From assembly GCA_022829145.1 (NCBI GenBank), contig CM040743.1, forward strand, positions 2,218,646-2,282,645: 64,000 bases of DNA, read 5' to 3'. This document shows, piece by piece, positions 1 to 11,151 of this stretch. A model generated the notes under the pieces. That model ran no database searches, was not told the origin of the DNA, and saw only the letters and a program-made list of their open reading frames with translations. Positions within the stretch are counted from its first letter, which is position 1. The number at the start of each line of letters is the position of its first letter. The stretch is from Albula goreensis (Eukaryota; Chordata; Actinopteri; Albuliformes; Albulidae). The translations under genes were made by a program, and so were the position numbers.

Positions 1-674
1 GAAAACATCCGCTCTCTCACCACCGTCTTCTTCCTGAGCCTGGCTCTGTTTCATTTGACTTTTACTGTCGGGCTGCTGTGTGTGGGCTTTTCTGCCTTCA
101 TCCGTGATCCTCACTCCCTGTGGGAAATTGGGGTCTTCTGTCTCTACTGCGGGTTCTTCAGCAGCACCCTCCTCCTGATGATGATGAGCTTCCATCGTTA
201 CCTGCTCGTGCTCCATCCCCTCTCAGACCCTGGGACAGTCACGATGGTGGCTATGGAATCGCTGTCTCCATCATCACCTGGACTGTGAGCTTTTGTGCCT
301 CTGTACCTATACCTGAGCATGCTCCATACACACTGAGAAGTATTGTCTTCTTATTCCTTTTCCTCGCCGTGTCTCTTTTCTGCTTTGCTAGAATATTCCT
401 GACACAGTGCAGGACCTCAGGAGAGAGGAAGGACAGAACTGTGAGAGTCATTCTCAGCATGGTGGTAGCTCATGGGATGCTGTGGACCCCAGTCTGTATT
501 GTGATCTTATTGGTTGATGCCACACCATCTGGTGAAAAGCAGTACTTCACTGCTATGATGGTTTCTTTTGTAATTGCTTCTTTGCATTGCTGTGTTAACC
601 CCATTCTTTATTTGTATCTGAGGGAGAAGGATAGATCCCAAACGGGGCATTCACCAAATGCTAATGGTCAGTGA
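1..674 (+). pseudogene. XCR1-like chemokine receptor, 5' truncated by window edge, frameshifted
   Basis: A seven-transmembrane receptor of the XCR1 type, cut by the left window edge within TM2. Frame 1 reads TM2, TM3 and the HRY motif (HRYLLVLHPLS, near 190-225). From about 262 the protein continues in frame 3 through TM4 (VSIITWTVS), TM5, the SGERKDRTVRVI loop, TM6 (LWTP) and TM7 (NPILY), ending at a stop at 674. Against the intact paralogue at 3483 the segment after the shared LSDPG motif is two bases longer, which explains the frame change. HRY in place of DRY is also seen in mammalian XCR1 (family knowledge). The TM2 position normally Asp (2.50) is His here. Either a young pseudogene or an assembly indel; the rest of the reading frame is intact. 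No poly(A) signal was identified. Confidence 0.75.
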
Positions 675-3480
675 GAAATGTTGATCACAACCAGTTGGGG
701 CTTGGTGTTGCCTTTGATATGTATCAGAACATGATTACAAATTCAGGTGAAGCCATTTATTAAACTTGAAAGTCATTTTCAGCAAATGGGGTCCTTATGG
801 TCTTCTATGGACCATTCCGGTGATTTTGCAGCATATGGTGAACACCAGAACAACATAGAACATTTTCTTTTGCCGTGGAGGGTGACAGCGATCTGTTTTC
901 CGTCGTCTTGGATTAATCACCCTCCAACTCTGATGGTAAGTTTTTGTATACCAGCCTTATCGTTGCCATAACTCCTGGGGAGCAGCTACACTCGGGCCCT
1001 CGCGGAGGGGTATGGCTGGTAATGACACATGCAATACATCGTTAGGACTTTAACGTTTTTCTAAAATCAACTTGGAACGACTCCCAAGTAAAATAGTTCG
1101 TTCAAATTAGAACTATTACGAATTTGGATCCTCCATAATAGTGTGCCCTCCCTTGCCTTTTCCTCCACTCTCCAGTCTCTTTCCTCTCAAACGCGAGCTA
1201 TAACGTCATTTTACCTTGTATAAAAATAACGATAACAATTGTAAATTCAGATTTATTTTTCAAAGACAGGAGAACATTAGATCGCAAATTGGGCAAAAGT
1301 AAATTGCCCAATCTGCTGGCTATATTAGTCCAATTAACATAAGAACGTATGTTTATCAAATAAGAACGTAAATACATTGACGGTCCTATTTCTGCGTGGT
1401 TTTGGAGACGTGTTGACTACTTAAATTTTCATAGCAATGAAGACCTTAGCAATGGTTTCTGCTCCTTATCTATAGCAAACGTCGTTCACGTGTTTTATGG
1501 AACTCATGTAAAATTCCAAATAAGAATAATTTGATGAATCAGGATTACACAAATTTTGACCTGTTTTAATGTTGAATCCAATCGTGATTTTATATAACAA
1601 TTAGTCGTTGTAATATTACTATATTAATACCAAATAATTTGGCACTCATTTTTAATCCAATAAAAGATGAGTAAATGGAAAAATGAAAGCAAAGACACGC
1701 CTTTTGGCCATGTTTTTCGATTTACGCACAAAATACGAACAGTTCAGAGCAATCGTGAAATTTCTTCGGATCCTACGAACAAACTGATACACGAAAACTT
1801 TGATAAATCCCACTTTTTTAAGTAATTGCATTTACGAACGATTTACGATAAAATTCATTCCTTTCATAAAAGAGGCCAATTGGCGTGTTTCTGTGGTGAT
1901 AAGATCATACATCTTATCATAAATGAATATCTTGCCCAGCAGTCTCTGGTTAAACTGGCAGCACAAAAATGTAACCAATGAAATTTTCCGTTCTCAAATG
2001 ACCTGCCCCCACAGGTATAATTTATAATCTACAGCTCAATTTAAGAGGAACTCACTACTCACTCCACACTCTGCAGTAATTTTCAACCATAATACTATAC
2101 ATGTATATGGAATTCTAACTTAAATTATGAATAGATATATTCTTGCATATATTTGTTTTACAACGCAAAGTCATAAAGTTATTTTTCCATCTTACTGTTG
2201 TTAAACGCTGACTGGTTGTGTGGGAAACTGAACCCCTGCTGGTCCAGGAGTCCATCAGCTGCTGGTTAAAAGGTTCCTCTTAAGCCCTCAGGATCGTAGA
2301 TCTCCAGGACCAGGAGTGGAGCCCAGTGCAGGTGAGCACCTGACCCATTTCACTACCTGCATTCAGTCAGCACCTGCTCTCAATGTACATTATGATGTAA
2401 AGCATGAAAGAGCAGTTTGGCCCTCAAATTTAATGAAAGCTTCTTCACCTTCTGAATGCAGTCAGTCTGGTTAAGAATATGGTTTTGACACAATATTGAG
2501 ATGTCTGAAGCAAAAGCCTAAATTAACTCTAACTAACACAACAGATAAAGGTCAATATAGGTTGTGTTAAATACAATAATAAATAACACAACATGCAGAG
2601 TATAGACAGCAGTAACAGACCTGATTCCAGTGTAAATGGCGTTTATGAATTTGCCAAAGTTATTGCATTTGGTATGAAAGACTGTTTGTAAATGCTCTTG
2701 GTTGCTGTTGCGGCTCTATAGCATCTTCCCTAGGGTGGTTTTATGAATTCTTTAAAAAAGGTTATGAACAGGATCAGGCACAATTTGTCAGGCTTTTTGT
2801 TTCACCTGCGTTTTATATGTACATCCCAGTAGTTTCTGCTCTTTCCCAATACTTTTACTGGCCATGTTTGTAATTCTGGGAAGTCTATTTTTGTTCTTAG
2901 CCCCCTGGTGTCCATGCCATGTACACATATTAAAAGTTAAACACTTTCAAGTTCAAACAATAAGGTTATAATGGAGTTCAGAAATCCTAATAGGAGAAAG
3001 GGAAGTAGCGGATGTAACCTATTTAACCTATGTATTGTCTTCCCAGGTACGTTAGTTGAAATACAGCACTGTATGTGTACGTCTACATGCCATGCTAACA
3101 TTCGTCCGACTTTGAATGGTCCGTTTTGAGAGCAATCCATAAAAAAATATAAATCCGAAACACTTCTGGTCCCAGGCATTTCGGATAAGGGATACCCACC
3201 CTGTACTGGTTCATTGTACATTATTGCTACAAAAAGACAGTTGCTAAAAAAAAGACATTTGCACAAATGGAAGAGCCTTTTACCTGGCTGTCGTTCAGCT
3301 GTGATTGTTGCCCTTTGTTGCTTATCAAAATTATATTGCCGTAAATTCTACAGGAATATTTTTGTCAACCAGTACATGGTTATACTACTAGTACTAGTAC
3401 TACTACTACTACTAATAATAATAATAATAATAATAATATCATATCATATCTAGTTAATATAACTCTGCTTCCTCCCCCAG
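675..3480. other. AT-rich intergenic or intronic stretch
   Basis: No coding sequence recognised. It holds short A/T-rich unique sequence and, at 3391-3440, a TAC/TAA trinucleotide run just before the splice acceptor of the next receptor exon. Short open frames on either strand have no recognisable motif. A donor-like boundary at 2331 is listed separately. Confidence 0.5.
2220..2331 (+). other. possible upstream exon of the 3483 receptor
   Basis: A GC-richer island in AT-rich surroundings ends in cagtgcag followed by gtgagc, a strong 5' splice site. The next receptor exon at 3481 starts after cctcccccag, so a leader exon carrying the 5' UTR and possibly the missing N-terminus must lie upstream, and this is the best-placed donor. 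The exon start is a guess and no coding similarity is visible. Part of the island resembles dispersed fish repeats. Confidence 0.2.
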
Positions 3481-3482
3481 AT

Positions 3483-4301
3483 ATGTTGTTTTTAAACGGA
3501 ATATTGATGTTTCTGGAGGCAGCGGTCGGCCTGGTTGTGAACTCTGTGATGGTGGTGATTCTGCGGAAGAGTGAAACCTGGCGCTCTCTCACCAACATTT
3601 TCCTCCTCAACCTGGTCCTGTCTCATGTGATTTTAACTCTTGGGTTACTGTGCTTGGGCTCTCCTATCTTCTACTTCAACCCTCATATTTATGACTTCCT
3701 GTTGAAAGCAGGACCCTTCTGTCTCTACTGCGGGTTCTTCAGCAGCACCCTCCTCCTGATGATGATGAGCTTCCATCGTTACCTGCTCGTGCTCCATCCC
3801 CTCTCAGACCCTGGGTCACACGACGGTCGCCATGGCATCACTGTCTCCATCATCACCTGGACTGTGAGCATCTCAGCAGCTGTGCCAATACAGAGGCAAT
3901 ATTATAACTTCTGCTGGTGGTTCAGCATTAGAATAAACATCTTATATTTCTTTTTTCTCTGTGTGGCAATTTTCTGTTTTGTGAGAATATTCCAAACACT
4001 GTCCAACACCTCAGGAGAGAGGAAGGACAGAACTGTGAGAGTCATTCTCAGCATGGTGGTACTTCACTGTGTTCTATGGACTCCTTTCTGCGTTATGGTG
4101 ATATTAAATCTTGCTATGGCAGTATACGTTAGACATGATGACATCCTAGCTGAATTAATTTATTTTGCGGTCACTTCTCTTCATTGCTGCATTAACCCCA
4201 TTCTATATATGAGTCTGAGGGAGAAGGTTACCTCACACACAGGGAGCCAGTCGAGCACAAACCTGCCTGTTTCCACTGAAAATGAGACATTTCTGGACTG
4301 A
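3483..4301 (+). CDS. XCR1-like chemokine receptor (main exon)
   Basis: Encodes 272 residues with seven membrane segments, so a plasma-membrane chemoattractant receptor signalling through G proteins is expected. TM1 (GLVVNSVMVVIL), SLTNIFLLNL before TM2, FCLYCGFF with the TM3 disulfide Cys, HRYLLVLHPLS after TM3, ECL2 Cys in NFCWWF, TM6 LWTPFC and TM7 INPILY are all visible. SLTNIF and HRY point to XCR1. The extracellular N-terminus is only five residues from this ATG. Because cctcccccag ends at 3480, the N-terminal tail probably lies in an upstream exon and the true start may differ. Oddities: His instead of Asp at 2.50 (NLVLSHV), and a 100-base block around TM3 identical to the copy at 135-234. 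The tail is short and Ser/Thr-rich, ending TENETFLD. Confidence 0.8.
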   Translation: MLFLNGILMFLEAAVGLVVNSVMVVILRKSETWRSLTNIFLLNLVLSHVILTLGLLCLGSPIFYFNPHIYDFLLKAGPFCLYCGFFSSTLLLMMMSFHRYLLVLHPLSDPGSHDGRHGITVSIITWTVSISAAVPIQRQYYNFCWWFSIRINILYFFFLCVAIFCFVRIFQTLSNTSGERKDRTVRVILSMVVLHCVLWTPFCVMVILNLAMAVYVRHDDILAELIYFAVTSLHCCINPILYMSLREKVTSHTGSQSSTNLPVSTENETFLD

Positions 4302-4401
4302 AGAAGTTAGTGCTCTTCCCTCAGACAGGAAACCTGCTTTGTAGTTATTGTCAGTATTTACTAAATTAGCACAGAACATGGGTTACAGTCTCTCAGTGGT
4401 A

Positions 4402-4407
4402 AATAAA
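4402..4407 (+). terminator. poly(A) signal AATAAA of the 3483 receptor
   Basis: AATAAA about 100 bases after the receptor stop codon, on the same strand; a plausible cleavage signal for this gene. Confidence 0.4.
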
Positions 4408-4499
4408 TACCTTCAGCTTTTGTTTGGTTTTAAAATATTGTTTTGCTTGAAGCGTTTTTGAACATTTTAGAAGTGAGGCACGGTATTTCCCCATCGTAG

Positions 4500-4640
4500 C
4501 ATGCATAATGCGAACACTGTGTTTCACTGTGACCTTATCTCCAGGATGTTGCAGGTTTGAATCCCAGGTCAGGCACTGTTGTTGAACTGATCCCAGGTCA
4601 GGCATTACGGTGCACATTAGAGGTTCTTCAGCTCGACCAC
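4500..4640 (+). repeat. tRNA-derived SINE relic
   Basis: Contains GCAGGTTTGAATCCCAGG, which matches the RNA polymerase III B-box (GGTTCRANYCC type) as found in tRNA-SINEs, followed by TCAGGCACTGTTGTTGAA. The same downstream sequence, diverged, flanks the large minisatellite at 48.3 kb on the other strand. This ties the two repeats to one SINE family. Confidence 0.5.
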
Positions 4641-5949
4641 TTCAGCAAACAAACAAATATATACATGTGTGAAAAAATATATGCTGTATAAATCTCTGTA
4701 CATTTATCTGAACTCTAATCAAATCTTCCATGTTTTAATAAAGGATATTTCGAGCTCTTTATGAATTGATACTTTATTCAGGGCTTTAACATTGGCTAAA
4801 GGAGAGAATCAGCTGGTGCACATGGCCTTTGACCTCTTGTCCCCTAACAAATGGGTCAATCTCCTCCAGACTGTCAATGGCATTGATTAAGTAATGGTTT
4901 GGATTAAAAGCTTTAGTGCCTGGTGTGTGCAGTAGGATCCAGAAAATCCTAGCTTCTCATTGGTCAAAACTAGTTTTTGCCAAATTTTCACAGAAAAAAA
5001 GCAGATCCACACAATATTTTGTCCTCAACTTCGGTGTTGCTGTCCAGGAAATCGCTCTGCCGAATTTCACAAGAATTGTAATAACTAATTGAAATCTGAG
5101 TGAAACTAATTTAATGTTTTAGAACTTATATTCCGTTATTCCTGTGAATATTACTGTCTTTCTTTAAGAAATGAGAGTACCTATAATTGCTTGGTTTTGT
5201 ACCTTGGCTGTGAGTTCAAAAAGTTTCTTTTAGTTTCTGTTACAGAAGTAAAACATTGTTATCATTATTACCATTTGCTTTCTTTCTGTCAATCACCTTT
5301 ACGGACCAATGGCGTTGCGTATCACATTTAAATCTGTCAAAAAATGATGGGAACAACCAAACCTGCACATACTAAACCAGCAATTTTGAAATATTTCCCC
5401 ACATCTGAAACTCTTGAAAATGTTCTGTTGACTACTAAAAAAATGCAATGGGTCATAGTTTTAGGTAGGGGCTTACTCTCTAAAGAATACAGTTATGCAA
5501 AAATGAATTTTAATTTGGTGCTTTTATGTTTCTTGTCCGATCAGATTGTTGGAAATAAAAGGATTATTGTTTAACTATCAAATCTTGGCAACGCCCATCA
5601 GTGCCGGAGGTCTATTTTTTTCACAACAGTTTTTATCATAAATATTACTTAATTGCCTGTATACTCAGATTTATCTCATGTTAAATCTAACACTTTACCT
5701 GCTCTTTTTAGTTGAAAAGCATCATTGTGCATTGAGATGTTTTCACCTAAGGCACACAGAAAGGATATAAAAATGCAAAAAACTCCCTCATACAGCTCAG
5801 CCAATCACACCCACAACATTGAAACCCATGCTTCTGATAACATACAGTCAGTCTGTCAATGTTATCATAATGCAGAATTACAATTCTGCAATAAGCAATA
5901 CCCATGATGAGTAAAGACTAGCAGGAAAGGCTTTCCAACACTGTCATGT
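4641..5949. other. intergenic, no gene seen
   Basis: AT-rich unique sequence. Open frames at 5344-5574 and 5725-5907 show no motif, no family resemblance and no splice context, and are not called. Confidence 0.5.
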
Positions 5950-6216
5950 CTGTTAATTTATACAAAAAGGGGTCCACAGCAACGTGTACACCAAAGCCAT
6001 GACGAAAATCACTCTCACAGTTCTGTCCTCTCCCTGGTGGGTGGTACAGGACCGCTTCCAGAATACTCCAGAAAAACAGAACACAGCCACACAGAGGAAA
6101 AAGAAAAGGAAGACGTGCAGTCTAAACAGCGCTCGGTCAGGGCGATCACCCAGTGCTGGCACGGCCGCTGAGATGCTCACTGTCCAGGTGATGATGGAGA
6201 CAGTGATGGACAGAAA
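5950..6216 (-). pseudogene. XCR1-like receptor fragment, TM4-TM6 only
   Basis: Minus-strand reading gives ITVSIITWTVSISAAVP (TM4), a TM5-like FLFFFLCVAVFCF segment, EDRTVRVI (third loop) and LLWTPFC (TM6), then a stop straight after TM6. TM1-TM3 and TM7 are absent on either side. It resembles the paralogues at 1-674 and 3483-4301. The fragment begins at the start of TM4, the same breakpoint as the fragment at 18.3-18.6 kb. It cannot encode a working receptor. Confidence 0.8.
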
Positions 6217-8589
6217 ACCCGACAATTTTCAGAATGTGCAAAAGAAAAAGGAAGCAGCAAATTTGTGTGCTCCTCAGCAAAAAAAAAAAAAAAAGCTGTC
6301 TGTTAGAGAGAATCTCAGTAAGATCTGCAACTCATCACTCATGTAGCTATTTTTGCATCTTGCTGCGAAGTGTTTCCTGTTTTGCTTTTTAAACGCCTTA
6401 CCTCCTTTAGGTACCAGTTAACTCATCTGCATATCATCCAGACCTGTGCTCACAGCATTTCCACTGTAACTTTCCATTGTGACAGTGGGAGACAGAAGGC
6501 TGCAAATACACTTAAGTGCAGGTCTGGATCCATCCGTTCAGGTTTGCAGAGTGAAAGCAATCCAGTTTTTAATAAAATAATTTTAATGATAAAACGGCTG
6601 GCTCTGGACTCTGAAATAGCCCTTCTGGTTATGCCTGGCTATGGTATTTTGGGAAAAAAATCAAAGTTTTACAACTTTATGTAATTACAGTTACTATATA
6701 TTTCTCTATTTGACAAATGCAGGCGAAGCTCATGGTGGTCGTCACCCCAAGCTTCTAACCAGAAAAGGTTTATGACAATGCCTTGATGAAAATGGGTCCA
6801 TGCCAACGTTTAAAAAAACAGCATAATTACATGAGTTTATTTCCTGCTGTGGTTTCTGTTTGAGGGCAAGCATAAGCACAGAAATGTGATGTATTACATT
6901 ACCTGAATATGAGATATCATTCTCACCAAAGTGTCACAGACATATTATATATATGAACACAGACTTAAATACCAGTTATGATGCTAGATGTGCATGACAC
7001 GTGTCGGTGTCATTTTTATTTTTTACTATAGACTTGTTTTGCTGTTTTTTACTTAGATATTTGGATATTTTGGATGCTTATTTTCCATTTTCTTTTTTGG
7101 CCTAGCAGGGCAGATCAAAAATATATAATATAAAATTATGGAGTGAGATTATATTAGTGTAATACAACACATGAGTCAGTCCACATTTACACATTTAAAT
7201 AACCGTGCGCAGTTGTAAGCATCACACTTTAAAAAAACATAAAAGCTCCTAACTGACTTGCTTACATTTTAAATGCATTTACGTGGAATTTAACTGAGCT
7301 TTGGGTTTGGTTCTGAGACCTTCAGCATGTTGAAGTAAAGGGCTAATGCAGTACTGCATAATGTGTGCCACACTGAAAGGGAATAATGAATCATTTTAAG
7401 TAGCGCAGTAGGAGAGAGTTAAAGAAAGGGGAAGACAGAGACAGAGAGTATCCACATGTGGCTATTTTGAAAGCAGATGACAATTTTTCAGCAATGGAAG
7501 AAAAATTTTTAATAAGTACATTACCTGAAAGGTGAAGAAAAATATGAAAACATATCTGCTGTTATGAGTCAATGTTTTTTTTTTTTTTTCTTGTTTTTAC
7601 TTTCTGATACATGTTATTCATTTCTTGGTGATTTGTGAACATGACTAAGACACTTTTATTATTAATATTCAGAAAAATTCCATGCACAACAACCTGGGAG
7701 TTTTATTCTGTGTTAGTTTTGCAAGAATAAGGGCAAGCTGGCAATGTTTTTGCTTCTAGTTCTATTGCATATACATATATACGTGTGTGTGAGTGCACTG
7801 CAATGCTGTTTTAAAATAAATACATTTTAAAAATTGAGTCAATTGTCTGTTTGGGCAAGAAGGAAAAACTTTTCTGTGACAAGCAGATTGGTCTCTGGTG
7901 TTACCAGAAGTCGCGTAAACTCCTTCTGCAGTATGCGTGGGGAGGATGGCTTCTGTCTGCATTGCAAAAAATTTGACCTGTTGGGGACCCGGAGGCGAGT
8001 TGTACAGTTACGGTTCTTTCTTAATTTAGACTACAGACGAATATTAAGTTTGAAGAATCTTCGAATGTTATTCATGATCTTACATCAGAGGCTACAAGTT
8101 ACAAAGCGACTGAAACTAAACCACGTATTAGATAATGAAGAATTCAACGTCTACATAATTGACAATGAGTAGTAAATGCATTGGTTTAATAATATTAAAG
8201 AAATAGAATTTAAGAACTTAGATGAGTTAAATATCCTCAGCTGGTGAAGAGACTAGGTGTTGCAAAAACCAACATGCACAAGACCGAGTTTTGCGAACGC
8301 CTGATTAGTAATTATATTCTCTGTCGAACGGTACCTCGGTATTTCCTTCTGCTCCGCTCCTGTGTACTTACACTGCCCTCTAATGGCCGTATGTGATACA
8401 CACAGTCGAGAAGTTCCACAGCTGATGAAGCAACGTTTCATTTCTGCAGCAAGCATAGCGTGGTCTATTTTTACGCTTAGGCATTTCGCAAACACACTTA
8501 TAGAGACTGACTTAAATCTGTTCAAACTGCCCATCCATACAGCAAAATTATTTACTTCAGTAATTTACACTTTCAACAATGCATTACAT
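6217..8589. other. intergenic, no gene seen
   Basis: AT-rich unique sequence with short poly-A and poly-T runs (for example 6280-6295 and 7577-7590). Open frames at 6370-6684, 7834-8172 and 8253-8622 have no recognisable domain. No RNA gene recognised. Confidence 0.5.
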
Positions 8590-9640
8590 GCCCAGCTCCC
8601 TAACCATTACACTACACTGTAACCTCTGAGCTACAAGCCCAGCTCCCTAACCATTATACTACACTGTAACCTCTGAGCTACAAGCCCAGCTCCCTAACCA
8701 TTATACTACACTGTAACCTCTGAGCTACAAGCCCAGCTCCCTAACCATTACACTACACTGTAACCCCTGAGCTACAAGCCCAGCTCCATAACCATTACAC
8801 TACACTGTAACCTCTGATCTACAAGCCCAGCTCCCTAACCATTATACTACACTGTAACCTCTGAGCTACAAGCCCAGCTCCCTAACCATTATACTACACT
8901 GTAACCTCTGAGCTACAAGCCCAGCTCCCTAACCATTATACTACACTGTAACCTCTGAGCTACAAGCCCAGCTCCCTAACCATTATACTACACTGTAACC
9001 TCTGAGCTACAAGCCCAGCTCCTAACCATTATACTACACTGTAACCTCTGAGCTACAAGCCCAGCTCCCTAACCATTATACTACACTGTAACCTCTGAGC
9101 TACAAGCCCAGCTCCTAACCATTATACTACACTGTAACCTCTGAGCTACAAGCCCAGCTCCTAACCATTATACTACACTGTAACCTCTGAGCTACAAGCC
9201 CAGCTCCCTAACCATTATACTACACTGTAACCTCTGAGCTACAAGCCCAGCTCCCTAACCATTATACTACACTGTAACCTCTGAGCTACAAGCCCAGCTC
9301 CCTAACCATTATACTACACTGTAACCTCTGAGCTACAAGCCCAGCTCCCTAACCATTATACTACACTGTAACCTCTGAGCTACAAGCCCAGCTCCCTAAC
9401 CATTACACTACACTGTAACCCCTGAGCTACAAGCCCAGCTCCATAACCATTACACTACACTGTAACCTCTGATCTACAAGCCCAGCTCCCTAACCATTAT
9501 ACTACACTGTAACCTCTGAGCTACAAGCCCAGCTCCCTAACCATTATACTACACTGTAACCTCTGAGCTACAAGCCCAGCTCCCTAACCATTATACTACA
9601 CTGTAACCTCTGAGCTACAAGCCCAGCTCCCTAACCATTA
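8590..9640 (+). repeat. 45-47 bp minisatellite, array 1
   Basis: About 22 tandem copies of a 47-bp unit beginning ACCTCTGAGCTACAAGCCCA; some copies lack two bases (CTCCTAACC for CTCCCTAACC). In reverse complement each unit contains TAGTGTAATGG or TAGTATAATGG, which fits the polymerase III A-box pattern TRGYNNARNNG. A distinctive pair of variant units (TAACCCCTGAG, then CATAACC and CTGATC) occurs twice, at 8761 and 9416, so the array holds a 655-bp higher-order duplication. Confidence 0.9.
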
Positions 9641-10072
9641 TGTTCAGATGAGGTACCTTAACCATTGGTACAAGGGCTGTGCCCTCCCATGGAGTTAAAC
9701 CTGCAAACTCTGAGGTCTAATATGATTAAATGACACTGTCACTCATCACTGTGGTAATACTGCATTAAAGGCCTGCTTTATTCAGGCCTCACAGACATGC
9801 ATCATATCCAGTAGTTTGACAATGAAGCTTTACAATGATTCAAGTCTAAAATTAATGTTTCAGAAAAGTTTCCGTTCTCTTACTTCCTCCTGAAATGGTT
9901 TCTCACATTTGGTGACAGTCCTATCTTGCGCCACTGCAAGGTTTTTTTTTTTTTTTAAAGAAATCCAGGAAGTAAAATTTTTAGGAAAATCCCCTCACCC
10001 TTTTTTAGCTCTTTTTTATTATGTTTGTTTGTTTGTCTGTTTGTTTATTTGTTTGTTTAAATGTTTCTACTG
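9641..10072. other. 3' flank of the 10073 receptor
   Basis: Non-coding. Starts with a SINE-like edge to the minisatellite (GTTAAACCTGCAAACTC near 9694-9710, a reverse B-box-like motif), then a poly-T run at 9942-9957 and a TTTG-rich simple repeat at 10023-10060. No gene. Confidence 0.5.
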
Positions 10073-11151
10073 TCAAACAAACGTCTGATGGGAGGCGGAG
10101 GCTTTCTGAGCACTGTTCTGAGATGTGAGCGTTTGGCTCCGCCCCCTCCCAAGGCCCCACCTACAGCACTCCAGCGAGAGGAAGCTCCGGAAAGTTCCCC
10201 CGCCGAATATGTGCAGGGCAGGGTTGAGGAAGCAATGGCAGTACGCCAGCACGTGACAGACGTAGTACGCGTAGCCCAGGTCCTCGCTAGCCCGCTCGCC
10301 AGACAGCGCCTCCCAACCTAACAGCTGGACGGCACGGAGGAAGAGGACCACGTTGTACGGAGCCCAGCAGAGGAAGAAGCCCACCACGATGCAGAATATC
10401 AGCCGGATGGCCCGGTCGCGCCGGCCCGACCGGCACCGCAGGATGGTGGCCCAGATGCGGGCATAGCAGTAGAGGATGATGGCGAAGGGGAGGAGGAAGA
10501 AGACGCCGACCTGCAGGAAGTACATGGCCAACTCAGCCTGCTGGGGAAGGGGCGCGTGCTGGCACAGCGTCCCGTCCTCGGAGGTAGCGGTGAAAACGGC
10601 ATCGGGGACGCTGGCGCCGGTGCACACCAGCCACAGGGCGGCGCTGGTGAGCCAGAAGCAACGGCGTGCGCGGAAGCGGGAGGAGGCGGGGACAGCGCGG
10701 ACCACCGCCAGGTATCGGTCCACCGTCATGGCCACCAGGAACGCCATGTAGCTGAAGAAGCCCAGGAAGAAGATGGCCGTCAGCAGGTGGCAGGCCATCC
10801 GGCCGAAGACCCAATGGTGTAGGTGGTATGGCCCCAGAAGGGCAGCGACAGCGTGAGGAGCAGGTCCGAGACGGTCAGCTGCAGGAGGAAGAGGTCCGAG
10901 GTCTTCCTCACCCCACGGCGCTGCCCCTGCCCACTCAGCAGGGCCCACAGCAAGAACCCATTTCCTGCCAGGCTTAGGAAAAACACCAGGATGTACAGCA
11001 CCCCCGAGAACGTCCCGCCGAAACGCTCTGCCTCACTCTCGTCCAGGAAAACCAGAGAGCTGTTCTCGTAGGAATAATCATACACGTATCTGGAGTCATC
11101 CGTTTCAGAGGAAGGGAGGACTGTGACAGCAGAGACCATCCTTCTGTCCAT
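10073..11151 (-). CDS. XCR1-like chemokine receptor with one missing base
   Basis: Read from ATG at 11151 to the stop at 10073, the region is 1079 bases, one short of 360 codons. The first part gives an acidic, Tyr-rich N-terminus (DDSRYVYDYSYEN, likely sulfated), TM1 with GNGF and TM2 (TVSDLLLTLSLPFWG). The frame then slips at a CCCC run at 10832-10835 and continues HHWVFGRMACHL, DRYLAVV after TM3, ECL2 Cys, RRDRAIRLIF, TM6 CWAPYN and TM7. The intracellular loop and TM6 resemble XCR1. The single-base gap in a homopolymer may be an assembly error. Oddities: NPALH replaces NPxxY, and both the N-terminal and the ECL3 cysteine are absent. An acceptor-like tttttttgtag lies about 30 bases upstream of the ATG, implying a 5' UTR exon. 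Confidence 0.8.
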
